Shown in pieces: positions 52,448 through 60,452 of a DNA stretch of 64,000 nt (position 1 is the stretch's first letter; each line of letters starts with the position of its first letter). The notes under the pieces were generated by a model. It saw only the letters and a list, made by a program, of their open reading frames with translations, made no database searches and was not told the DNA's origin. The translations under genes were made by a program, and so were the position numbers. The stretch is from Rhodococcus qingshengii JCM 15477 (GTDB lineage Bacteria; Actinomycetota; Actinomycetes; Mycobacteriales; Mycobacteriaceae), in assembly GCF_023221595.1 (NCBI RefSeq), contig NZ_CP096567.1:62001-126000 (forward strand), read 5' to 3'.

Positions 52448-53992
52448 TTGAAGTCTGCCGAGGAGATCATGGAAATCCTGGATGCCTACGACCTGACAGG
52501 GTCGTTGCGTGATGCCGGCGAGCTGGCCGGATGCTCGCACCACACGGTCAAGCACTACGTGGACCGCCGTGCTGCCGGGGGTGAGCTGGACAAGGCCGTG
52601 ACTCGGCCGCAGTTGATCGATGAGTACCTGCCCAAGGTCGAGGAGTGGGTCGAGCGGTCCAAGGGCAAGGTCCGTGCCGACAGAGCGCACGAGAAGCTGC
52701 TCGCGATGGGCTACAAGGGTTCGGAGCGCACCACCCGTCGTGCGGTCGCATCGGTGAAGAAGTCATACCGGTCAGGACATGTGCGGGTCCACCGGCCCTG
52801 GGTCACCGAGCCGGGGATGTGGCTGCAGTACGACTACGGCGACGGACCTGTCGTCGACGGCGTCAAGACGGTTCTGTTCGTGGCGTGGCTGGCGTGGTCG
52901 CGGTTCCGGGTCGTGATCGCGCTGCGCGATAAGACCATGCCGTCCGTGTTCGCCGCGCTGGACCAGACCTTCCGCCGGTTGGGTGGGGTGCCGACCTACG
53001 TGCTGACCGACAACGAGAAGACCGTCACGACCGAGCACATCGCCGGGATCCCGGTCCGCAACGGACAGCTCGTCACCTTCGCCGAGCACTACTCGGTCGT
53101 GGTCCACACCTGTGTGCCGGCGGATCCGGCGTCCAAGGGCGGCACCGAGTCGTCGGTGAAGATCAGCAAGGCCGACCTGGTGCCCAAGGACACCAACCTG
53201 CGTGAGGAGTACGCGTCGTTTAGCGAGCTCGAGGAGGCGTGTGAGGCGTTCTGTCAGAAGGTCAACACCCGGGCTCACCGGACCACGAAGCGGCCACCGG
53301 TCGAGATGTTGGCCGAAGAGCGGACACGGCTACACCCGGTCCCGACACAGCCGCACACAGTCGCGTTCGGCACCACCCGGGTAGTGCCGGGCAACACGCC
53401 GATGGTGATGTTCGAGTCCGGCCAGTACTCGGTGCCACACACCCTGCTCGGCGCCACGGTGTGGGTTCGTGCCCAAGGACTCGGCGACGGCGAGGAGGTC
53501 GTCATCGTTCACGTCGGCGAGGACGGACCCGCCGAGGTCGCCCGCCACGCGCGCGCGACGCCGGGCACGCCGAGGATCAACGACGAGCACTTCCCACCGC
53601 AGCCGGAAGGTCCGTTGAACCGGCAGCCGCGAGCGAAGAACCCAGCGGAAGCCGAGTTCCTCGACCTGGGCGAGGGCGCCCGCCTGTGGCTGGTCGAGGC
53701 CGCTGCGGCGGGCACGCCGCGGATGAGGGTCAAGATGGCCGAAGCCCTCAGCCTGGCCAAGCTGTTCGACCCCGTCGAGGTCGACTGGGCACTCGGCCAC
53801 GCCGCCGTCCACGGCCGGTTCGCCGAGGCCGATCTGTCCTCGATCCTCGACCACCACGCCCGGCAACCCGCTGTTGGCGAGCACCGTGCCGGCGAAGAAC
53901 GGTCGCTGACCCAGGGCACCGCCGGATGGGCACGTCTCGGCCAGCACGACAGCCAGCACGACAGCCGCGAGGGGAACGAGGTGACCCGATGA
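52448..53992 (+). CDS. istA: IstA-like transposase (IS21 copy 2)
   Basis: 514 residues, the same protein as the copy at 5505-7049. The TTG start has GGAGGG upstream, the helix-turn-helix is at ~15-40, and the DDE residues are in YDYGDG, LTDNEKT and KGGTESSVK. The stop overlaps istB. Intact. Confidence 0.95.
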   Translation: MKSAEEIMEILDAYDLTGSLRDAGELAGCSHHTVKHYVDRRAAGGELDKAVTRPQLIDEYLPKVEEWVERSKGKVRADRAHEKLLAMGYKGSERTTRRAVASVKKSYRSGHVRVHRPWVTEPGMWLQYDYGDGPVVDGVKTVLFVAWLAWSRFRVVIALRDKTMPSVFAALDQTFRRLGGVPTYVLTDNEKTVTTEHIAGIPVRNGQLVTFAEHYSVVVHTCVPADPASKGGTESSVKISKADLVPKDTNLREEYASFSELEEACEAFCQKVNTRAHRTTKRPPVEMLAEERTRLHPVPTQPHTVAFGTTRVVPGNTPMVMFESGQYSVPHTLLGATVWVRAQGLGDGEEVVIVHVGEDGPAEVARHARATPGTPRINDEHFPPQPEGPLNRQPRAKNPAEAEFLDLGEGARLWLVEAAAAGTPRMRVKMAEALSLAKLFDPVEVDWALGHAAVHGRFAEADLSSILDHHARQPAVGEHRAGEERSLTQGTAGWARLGQHDSQHDSREGNEVTR

Positions 53993-54783
53993 CGACCAAG
54001 ACCACCACACCATCGATGGCGTCCGCGCCGCCGTTGCCGGCCGAGTTGGAGGACCTCTTGCGGCGGCTTCGGCTGCCCCACATCCGTCGCCACGCACCGG
54101 AGGTCGTCGCGACCGCGAAGGCCCAACGCTGGGAGCCCGCCGAGGTGCTCAAGGCTCTGTTCGCCGAGGAGGTCGCCGGAAGGGAACGCTCCGCACTGGC
54201 CACCCGCAGGGCGGCTGCGGGGTTCCCGACCGGGAAGACGTTCGATGCGTGGCAGCCCGAGGCATCCTCGATCCCGGCACCGACCCAGCAGGCACTCCGC
54301 ACCCTGGAATGGGTCCACCGTCGGGAAAACCTCGTCGTGTGCGGGCCGTCGGGGACCGGGAAGACGTTCCTACTGGAGGCACTCGGTCACCAAGCCGTCG
54401 AGGCCGGGTTGAAGGTCGCCTGGTTCACCCTGGAAGACCTCGGGGTCCTGCTGCGCCGCCATCGTGCCGACGACACGGTGTCCAAGGCCATCGCCCGTGT
54501 GCTGCGCGCCGATCTCGTTGTCGTCGACGACATCGGCCTGTTGCCGGTCGCCCAGGATGCCGCCGAGGGGCTCTACCGGCTCGTCGACGCCGCCTACGAG
54601 AAGCGGTCGGTCGCGATCAGCTCGAACCTGCACCCGTCCGGGTTCGACGAGCTGATGCCCAAGACGCTGGCGACCGCCACCGTCGACCGGCTACTGCACC
54701 ACGCCCACGTGTGCCAGACCAGCGGAGACTCCGTGCGACTTACCCAGGCACTCGCCGGCCGAGGGGTGAGTCCCTTGAGCTGA
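53989..54783 (+). CDS. istB: IstB-like ATP-binding helper (IS21 copy 2)
   Basis: 264 residues, the same as the copy at 4714-5508. Walker A is GPSGTGKT, Walker B is LVVVDDIG. The ATG overlaps the istA stop. Intact; with istA this gives a complete second element that could move or recombine with copy 1. Confidence 0.95.
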   Translation: MTTKTTTPSMASAPPLPAELEDLLRRLRLPHIRRHAPEVVATAKAQRWEPAEVLKALFAEEVAGRERSALATRRAAAGFPTGKTFDAWQPEASSIPAPTQQALRTLEWVHRRENLVVCGPSGTGKTFLLEALGHQAVEAGLKVAWFTLEDLGVLLRRHRADDTVSKAIARVLRADLVVVDDIGLLPVAQDAAEGLYRLVDAAYEKRSVAISSNLHPSGFDELMPKTLATATVDRLLHHAHVCQTSGDSVRLTQALAGRGVSPLS

Positions 54784-54909
54784 GTGCTCTGGTCGGTGGT
54801 GGCCGCAAGCCCACTGGGCAGATCCCATGGCCACCACCGGGCAGTTCTCGTGACCGTCAGCGGGCAGGTCTCACGACCGCCCCTGGGCAGTTCCTACTGT
54901 CCCTTGACA

Positions 54910-55498
54910 TTCGGACCCTGATGGAATGAAATATGTTCTGGCCTTCAGCGGGGTACAGGCTTCCATTGACATGCCCGCGGCGCGGACATCAGAAAGTTCC
55001 TGAATTGGCAGGCTGTCTTACCTGCCTCGCGAGTTTGGCCCGTTCCTTCCATCCTTGCAAGGGCGATGCATTGGCGGATGGCTGGGCAAGAACGCTCGCG
55101 ACGGTTGAGCAATTTGTTCTGCGCGCACATCGGAGATTGCCGATTCCGATATATTCGCCTTTAGTTAGTTGGCTGCCCAATAGCGTCCCCTCGACTTCCG
55201 CGAAAATCTGACGGAGACGGACTGTCGCACATTTCGATTCGGTGTCTGGAACGTCGCGCTATCTGGTAATCGTGGCAGCCAAGTTGCTCTCTGTCGCCGA
55301 GTTTTCGCAACAATGTGTGTCGCGCGCGGGTGATGTTTCGATACGTTCGATGCCAGTGAGTGCATTGACCTGCTATTTTGCGTGTTCACGCAATGCATGC
55401 ACTGCGAGCGTTGCATGCAGAAGTGAAAGACGTCCAATGCACGCAAGGCGTGTTCGGCTAGCGCTGCATGGCATGCGTGCCTACTTCACATAACGCGT
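54910..55498. other. Intergenic; degenerate array units at the right side
   Basis: 54910-55370 has no supported gene. From about 55387 there are looser 9-mers of the same kind (CACGCAATG, CATGCACTG, CGAGCGTTG, CATGCAGAA), partly out of phase, leading into the main array. Confidence 0.5.
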
Positions 55499-56002
55499 GG
55501 TGCATGCGTTGCGTGCGCTGCGTGGATAGCATGCAAAGCACCGCGTGCGTGCGGAGTTAGCATCGCGAGCGCTGCGTGCAAAGCGTGCCGTGCGTTGCAT
55601 GTAATGGATGCTTGGAGTGCGAGGGATGCATCGTATGCAAAGCGCGCAACACATGCTAGAAACGCATGGATAGCGTAGCGAGCACGACATGCACGGGTTG
55701 CAACGAACGCGTGGTGGGCATGGCGCGCAATGAACGCAAGGAGTGCAATTGATGCAACTGGTGCATGACACGCACAGGGTGCGTGGCTTGTATGTCACGC
55801 ATGGCATGCGTGTTATGCTACGTGCGCACGTAATGCACGATGTGCGTGTTTCGCGAGCGGTGCAGACTTAGCATGCAATGCTTGGATTGCTCGTAACGCA
55901 CAGTCTGCATGCATCCCACGTGCAGCGTGGATTGCGCACACAGCAAGCAATGCACATATTGCATGCAGCGCGTGGTTTACACGCAATGCACGCCTAGCAA
56001 GT
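55499..56002. repeat. 9-bp periodic YGCR array, cluster 2 (56 consecutive units in one phase)
   Basis: 504 bases that divide exactly into 56 nine-mers without a slip. Examples: GGTGCATGC, GTTGCGTGC, GATGCAACT, CACGCATGG, AATGCACGA. Counting by eye, positions 4-5 are GC in 51 of 56, position 3 is T, C or A, and position 6 is nearly always A or G, giving NN(T/C/A)GCRNNN. The outer bases vary freely, so this is not a simple microsatellite. It ends 27 bp before parA. The likely role is a centromere (parS-like) array. Confidence 0.9.
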
Positions 56003-56029
56003 GTCACCGCCCTCGATGAAAGGTCCGCA

Positions 56030-56812
56030 ATGCAGCCACGCAAAATCGCACTCGGCAACCAGAAGGGTGGCGTAGGCAAGACGGCCTCCACTCTCGGGCT
56101 TGCCAGCGCCATCACCGCGGTCGGCGGAAAAGTACTTGTCGTCGACATGGACCAACAGGGCAATACGACCGGCGGCCTCGGCGTCACTCTCGAAGAGGGC
56201 ATGATGACGGCCTACCACCTCATGAACCAGACCAGGGAAGGCATTGCAGCCGAGGCGATCATTGCCACCCCATGGGATGGCGTCGACCTCATTCCCGCAG
56301 ACGAAGAGCTCGGCAAAATCGAGTCGGATGGGTCGAATGACCTGGTGTTTCGCCTAGACGTTGCGTTCGAAGGGCTCGACCTTTCTCCTTATGACGCTGT
56401 GCTTTTCGACTGCCCTCCCAATATGGGCAAGGTGCTGTTCGCGGTTCTTATTGCAGCAGATGGCGTTGTCGCGATCACTGAACCCACAATCGACAGTGTC
56501 GGTGGCGTTCAGAAGCTCGAAGAGACAATCGACACCGTTCGCAAACGGGCGAACCCGAAGCTGGAATTCGACAAGATCGTGATCAGTCGTAAACGATCCA
56601 CCGGCGAACATGAGTTCAGAGAGAGTGAGCTACGGGAGACCTACGGCTCACTCGTCGCCAAGACATCGATCCCGGAACTCGCGGCCCGCCAGGACGCGCA
56701 CTCGAATCGCACTCCGATTCACCAGTTCAAGGGTGGGAAAGCATTGACGCTGCAACTTGCCTACAGTGACTTGCTCGCTGAGTTGCCCATCGTGATCGGA
56801 GCCCCGGCATGA
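56030..56812 (+). CDS. parA: ParA-type partition ATPase
   Basis: 260 residues with AAAGG before the ATG, starting MQPRKIALGNQKGGVGKTAS. The deviant Walker A is KGGVGKT (residues 12-18), the A' motif VVDMDQQGN near residue 40, and Walker B AVLFDCPPNMG near 125. There is no N-terminal helix-turn-helix, so it is the short ParA class (type Ib) that works with a small ribbon-helix-helix ParB/ParG partner. Such a partner is encoded next, overlapping by ATGA. Together with the array upstream this forms a complete partition system. Confidence 0.93.
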   Translation: MQPRKIALGNQKGGVGKTASTLGLASAITAVGGKVLVVDMDQQGNTTGGLGVTLEEGMMTAYHLMNQTREGIAAEAIIATPWDGVDLIPADEELGKIESDGSNDLVFRLDVAFEGLDLSPYDAVLFDCPPNMGKVLFAVLIAADGVVAITEPTIDSVGGVQKLEETIDTVRKRANPKLEFDKIVISRKRSTGEHEFRESELRETYGSLVAKTSIPELAARQDAHSNRTPIHQFKGGKALTLQLAYSDLLAELPIVIGAPA

Positions 56813-57123
56813 GCGTGAAGCGGGAACCTGCAATTCGTAAGACACATCCGGCTGAACTCATCCCGGAACGTCCGCCCAGGGGAGACGCGACCCCTGCGGC
56901 ACCTGCAGCTACGCCACCATCGCCTTCAGCGGATCTCAGTGCCCGCAAAGATGAGGAGGAGAAGTTGTCGATGACCCACAACACGCGCATCAAACCTTCG
57001 ACCAAGGATCGCCTCCGGCGTGGCGTCGACAAATTGCGGTACGAGACTGGCGATCGCGAAATCAGCGAGGCATCGATGACCGAGGCCGCGCTGGACGAAT
57101 ACTTGAAGGCCAGGGGACTATAA
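56809..57123 (+). CDS. Small ParB/ParG-like centromere-binding protein
   Basis: 104 residues from the ATG that overlaps the parA stop. The N half is a basic, Pro-rich disordered tail (AIRKTHPAELIPERPPRGDA), which in ParG-type proteins stimulates the ATPase. The C half (THNTRIKPSTKDRLRRGVDK then REISEASMTEAALDEYLKAR) fits a strand-helix-helix ribbon-helix-helix domain. Length, order and overlap match short ParA partners. By analogy with ParG and omega, it should bind the short repeats on both sides of the operon. Confidence 0.75.
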   Translation: MSVKREPAIRKTHPAELIPERPPRGDATPAAPAATPPSPSADLSARKDEEEKLSMTHNTRIKPSTKDRLRRGVDKLRYETGDREISEASMTEAALDEYLKARGL

Positions 57124-57131
57124 GAGGATCG

Positions 57132-57158
57132 CGTGCATGGCGTGCACTGCGTGCACGC
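57132..57158. repeat. 9-bp periodic YGCR array, cluster 3 (3 units)
   Basis: CGTGCATGG, CGTGCACTG, CGTGCACGC in one phase, starting 8 bases after the stop codon of the ParB/ParG-like gene. Confidence 0.8.
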
Positions 57159-57746
57159 ATGATGAGTTGTCTTAATTCCTGATTGTGGAGTTCGGCCCTT
57201 GGGCGGGAACATCTTGTGCTTCGGCTGGAAGACCTAATTAGAGGTGCCTGGCACGACAACCGAGTAGGCATATGTGGGGAACATTCCAAGGACCTCGATA
57301 TTGAGAACGGCTGTCGGGGGCGGGCGGGAGAAGAACCGCCGGGGCGGGAAGTCCTTGCTGTGCGCGCGCTATGCCATGTCCCTCTCGTCTGCTGACGGTC
57401 CGTTCTGTAGAACTTAGAAGCCTTGGCAGCGCAAAGCCTGCAGCAAATTGCGTGAACAATCCGCTGCAGTCACGCAAAATTGCAGACCACCCCACGTCCC
57501 TCTGAGATCAACAGGCACGCAGCTGGAACGACATCGCCGACGTGCTTTGAGTGCGACGCAAAAAGCATCAGTCGACTCTCGGATACGACCGCCAGAAATC
57601 GCTGTCAACCGTCACCGCACGCAACGCCGACGAAACGCAAGGAGTTCCCACCAGAGAAAGTTTTCCGAAACCAGGAGGAGTCCCGCCGGCGGCAACCAGC
57701 GGGACTCCAGACCGAGAACACCCCTTGTAGGAAGGAAAACCCGATC
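57159..57746. other. Intergenic, no gene seen
   Basis: 590 bases without a supported frame. 57640-57746 is the leader of the DUF2637 gene, with GAAGGAAAACCC as ribosome site. Confidence 0.5.
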
Positions 57747-58721
57747 ATGGGTGATTTTAGTCTGCGCGCAGCGCGGATCCAGCTTGGAGCACTGATCGCC
57801 GCACTTCTCATCGCGATTTTCATCGCAACCGGGATCACCGCAGGCGCATTTGTCCTCTCCTTCGCAGTCCAACGGGACCTCGCGCGCCAAGGAACCATCC
57901 CCGAAAACCTCGCATGGATCTTTCCCGTCATCGTTGACAGTGCAATCTTCGGATCCACCGTCGCCATCGTCATTCTGAGCAAACTGAAGATGCATCGACG
58001 CGACAAGTACTTCTACGTTGCTGTTGCTGTTGCGGTGGTCGCGATCAGCATCCTCGGGAACGCCTACCATGCGTTCCACTCCGCAACAGTTGCGCAACAG
58101 GCCGTCGCGGCAGGTCAGAGTATCGGCTACACACCTCTCGACCCGGCCGTTGCTGCCATGATCGCGGTCATTCCGCCGGTGCTCGTACTCGCCTTCACGC
58201 ACGGTCTGGGAATCCTGATCAAAGCAACGGGTATTGCATATTCCGACTACAAGATCGAGATCGACAATGCTGCCGCAGGTGTGGGTACGGTTGCTACGGA
58301 AAGCGTCCTCATGCGCAACGAAACAGCCGTAGGAGCCCAGCATTCTTTAGGCGTCGCAGAAACGCATGACGCGCAGGAAAGCGCTCCGCACCCGAGCCCC
58401 TCCGAACAAACGAGGTCCTCAGTGGACCCGGAACCGTCGAACGCAAAGGCGGCGGAGCACGCCGAACTCGAATGGTTCATTGCCACATCGGACCTGCCCG
58501 ACGCTGTCAAGGACACCGCACGACGCAAGCTTGCAGACCCGACTCTCACCTGGGAGCTGATCGCCCAGACGTCCAACCCTCCCGTTGCAACATCGACCTC
58601 GTGGCGCCGATACGAAAAGTTCGATACAGCGGCCCGAGCGGCTGGCTTCGACAACCCGCCGCTCATCGACATGCGAGCCTCCGATGTTCACTTCGCCGAC
58701 CAACTCGTCACTACAACGTGA
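57747..58721 (+). CDS. DUF2637 four-helix membrane protein
   Basis: 324 residues from the ATG at 57747: MGDFSLRAARIQLGALIAAL. Four membrane helices lie in residues ~10-170, including LIAIFIATGITAGAFVLSFA, FPVIVDSAIFGSTVAIVILS, YFYVAVAVAVVAISILGNAY and MIAVIPPVLVLAFTHGLGIL. A variable acidic linker follows, then a C-terminal ~75-residue segment (AVKDTARRKLADPTLTWELI, STSWRRYEKFDTAARAAGF) shaped like a DNA-binding helix-turn-helix. DUF2637 proteins occur on actinobacterial conjugative plasmids and integrative elements; function unknown. A paralogue at 28.6-29.7 kb is dead. It is followed by a TetR gene. Confidence 0.88.
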   Translation: MGDFSLRAARIQLGALIAALLIAIFIATGITAGAFVLSFAVQRDLARQGTIPENLAWIFPVIVDSAIFGSTVAIVILSKLKMHRRDKYFYVAVAVAVVAISILGNAYHAFHSATVAQQAVAAGQSIGYTPLDPAVAAMIAVIPPVLVLAFTHGLGILIKATGIAYSDYKIEIDNAAAGVGTVATESVLMRNETAVGAQHSLGVAETHDAQESAPHPSPSEQTRSSVDPEPSNAKAAEHAELEWFIATSDLPDAVKDTARRKLADPTLTWELIAQTSNPPVATSTSWRRYEKFDTAARAAGFDNPPLIDMRASDVHFADQLVTTT

Positions 58722-58776
58722 GCAGCGCCGCAACCCGCCAACGCCAAGGTTCCAGAGCGCCAGGAATTGCATCATC

Positions 58777-59457
58777 ATGGAGGGGTTGACCACAGCAGAG
58801 TCCCCACAGACTGCAGGTAAGGAACCCGCATTGACCGACCCAGACGACCGACACCACGTGATCGTTCCGCCCGAACCGCGCCAGCGACCCCGACAACAGC
58901 GAGCGCACGAGACGAAGGCCAAGATCCTCAAGGCAGCTGCACGCTCATTCTCGATCGATGGGTACGCCGCTACCTCCATGAACGACATCGTTGCGGAGGC
59001 TGCCTCCACGAAAGGAGCCGTGTACTTCCACTTCGACTCCAAGGAAACGATCGCGCGAGAACTCATCAACGACTGGTTGACCGCGCTCGGCGGAATCCGA
59101 CAATCAACCGACGAATCAGCAAGACCAGCGATCGAGAAGTTGGCTGCATTCTTCAACGGTTCAGCGGCGCTTATAACCGACGATGCTCTGGCCCGAGCCG
59201 GCCTCAGGCTCACCACAGAAGCAGGTCTCGATACTGCCCCACCCGCGTTCCGTGAGTGGGTGGAACTCGTCAGCCGACTCGTCGATACTGCGATCGCAGA
59301 CGGACAGCTTCCCGCCTCTGCCGCCGAGCGCCTGGCCGCGAATCTGTGCGCGGGATTTATCGGCGCAGTTCAAGTCATACAGGTACTTGGCGACTCTGGA
59401 GATTTCACTTCACGCATCGACGACTTAGTGAACGCGTATTTGATTTCAGATGCGTAG
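58777..59457 (+). CDS. TetR-family regulator (gamma-butyrolactone-receptor-like)
   Basis: 226 residues from the ATG at 58777; a TTG at 58831 with AAGGA upstream is an alternative start. The DNA-binding domain reads ETKAKILKAAARSFSIDGYA and MNDIVAEAASTKGAVYFHFD. The ligand domain has ARELINDWLTALGGIRQSTD and NLCAGFIGAVQVIQVLGDSG, close in pattern to the two TetR proteins at 27.2-28.5 kb. Together with the DUF2637 gene before it, this module occurs twice in the window. In actinomycetes such regulators respond to small diffusible lactones; here the ligand and targets are unknown. Confidence 0.85.
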   Translation: MEGLTTAESPQTAGKEPALTDPDDRHHVIVPPEPRQRPRQQRAHETKAKILKAAARSFSIDGYAATSMNDIVAEAASTKGAVYFHFDSKETIARELINDWLTALGGIRQSTDESARPAIEKLAAFFNGSAALITDDALARAGLRLTTEAGLDTAPPAFREWVELVSRLVDTAIADGQLPASAAERLAANLCAGFIGAVQVIQVLGDSGDFTSRIDDLVNAYLISDA

Positions 59458-59850
59458 TCCGCGCGCTGGCGAGGTCGTGAGCAGGGGAGAGGAACCGGAC
59501 TCAATCCTCGCGGTGACGTCGCCAACCGTGTGCACGGTGTACTGCTCATTCCTCGACGGTAGCGAGGCAGTCGCGTCGTCGAGAGGAGTGACAAAGTGCC
59601 TGACATCGAGAGCCGAATCCCCGAAGTGCTTTGTCCCATGGCGAATATTTCAGCGATCCGAGCAGTACCGACGTGGAGACGTAACCATCGATGGGACCGT
59701 CACTGAGACTGAAGAACACCAGATAGAGATCGACCGATGAAGACAGCGGAAACCGTGTGCGTGGCAAGATGTGCCGCGTCGGGGCGCTGAGTACTTCATC
59801 GGCCCTTGCCTCCCGTTGAAATGATCGGTTCCAGAACTCGCAAGCGATGG
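59458..59850. other. Intergenic, no gene seen
   Basis: Only overlapping short frames. Confidence 0.45.
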
Positions 59851-59881
59851 TGGTACCAAAACGAATCCCACTTCGGTACCA
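59851..59881. promoter_or_regulatory. Operator-like inverted repeat before the antitoxin
   Basis: TGGTACC (59851-59857) and GGTACCA (59875-59881) are exact reverse complements, 7 bp before the antitoxin ATG. Likely autoregulatory site of the toxin-antitoxin pair. Confidence 0.65.
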
Positions 59882-59888
59882 TCAGCAT

Positions 59889-60125
59889 ATGAGCACGCAG
59901 ATCGCGGTACGACTACCGGACGAGATCGTGGAATTTCTCGACGACGAAGTCAGGGAACATCGCGCCACCTCGCGAGCCTCACTAGTGTTGCGCGCTCTCG
60001 AACGGGAGCGTCGCCGTCAGATAGCCGCACGAGACGCGGAGATCCTCTCGGCCGCAACATCCGAACATGATTTGAGCCCCCTCGCTCACCACGCCGTGAA
60101 TCGACAGCCAACAGGCTCGACCTGA
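59889..60125 (+). CDS. Ribbon-helix-helix antitoxin
   Basis: 78 residues: MSTQIAVRLPDEIVEFLDDE, VREHRATSRASLVLRALERE. TQIAVRLPDE is the ribbon strand and the next ~40 residues are two helices, the second basic (RERRRQIAARDAEIL). The overlap with the toxin start and the palindrome before the start fit a MazEF-type antitoxin. The family is typical of plasmid maintenance modules. Confidence 0.9.
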   Translation: MSTQIAVRLPDEIVEFLDDEVREHRATSRASLVLRALERERRRQIAARDAEILSAATSEHDLSPLAHHAVNRQPTGST

Positions 60126-60424
60126 TGCGACCAATTCACGAAGCCAAGCTCGACACAGTTCGGCCGGTCCTCGTACTCACCCGAGAGATGGTCCGTCCAC
60201 ACCTCGGGACCGTCACGGTAGCGCCCATCACCGGCGAGATCCGAGGACTGTCCACTGAGGTGTCCGTCAGCGTCGCTAACGGACTATCCGCCGACGCGGT
60301 GGTCAGTTGCGACCACATCACCACCATTCCAGTCAGTGCACTCGGCAACATCATCGGTTATCTTCTTCCAGCGCAAGAGGAATCACTGTCCATAGCCGTG
60401 CGCGCCGCCTTCGATCTCGAATGA
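60125..60424 (+). CDS. MazF-type toxin
   Basis: 99 residues: MRPIHEAKLDTVRPVLVLTR, then TVTVAPITGEIRGLSTEVSV and GLSADAVVSCDHITTIPVSA. The RPVLVLTR strand, the TVAPITGE.RGL.TEV strand and the CDHI(T)T(I/V) segment are the MazF signature. The ATG shares one base with the antitoxin stop. Intact; stabilises the replicon by killing or arresting cells that lose it. Confidence 0.92.
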   Translation: MRPIHEAKLDTVRPVLVLTREMVRPHLGTVTVAPITGEIRGLSTEVSVSVANGLSADAVVSCDHITTIPVSALGNIIGYLLPAQEESLSIAVRAAFDLE

Positions 60425-60452
60425 TGACGACAGTGAACGGAAAGGATGAAAC

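Larger units (their letters stand above)
52257..54909 (+). mobile_element. IS21-family element, copy 2 (2653 bp, plus orientation)
   Basis: Same length and same translated content as copy 1, in opposite orientation. The ends are TG...CA, flanked by the 6-bp repeat TTCGGA (52251-52256 and 54910-54915). It has moved into the non-coding space between rep and the main partition array. Confidence 0.95.

Noticed and set aside
55371..56002. CRISPR-like array
   Set aside because: The units are 9 bp, contiguous and degenerate; there are no 21-40 bp repeats with unique spacers and no cas genes in the window.
55481..56202. Two minus-strand frames of ~110-130 residues with Cys or Ala at every third position
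   Set aside because: They are a by-product of the 9-bp periodic array: period 9 gives a fixed codon phase. The two frames differ, and there is no ribosome site or family. I take the DNA as a protein-binding array, not a Cys-rich gene.
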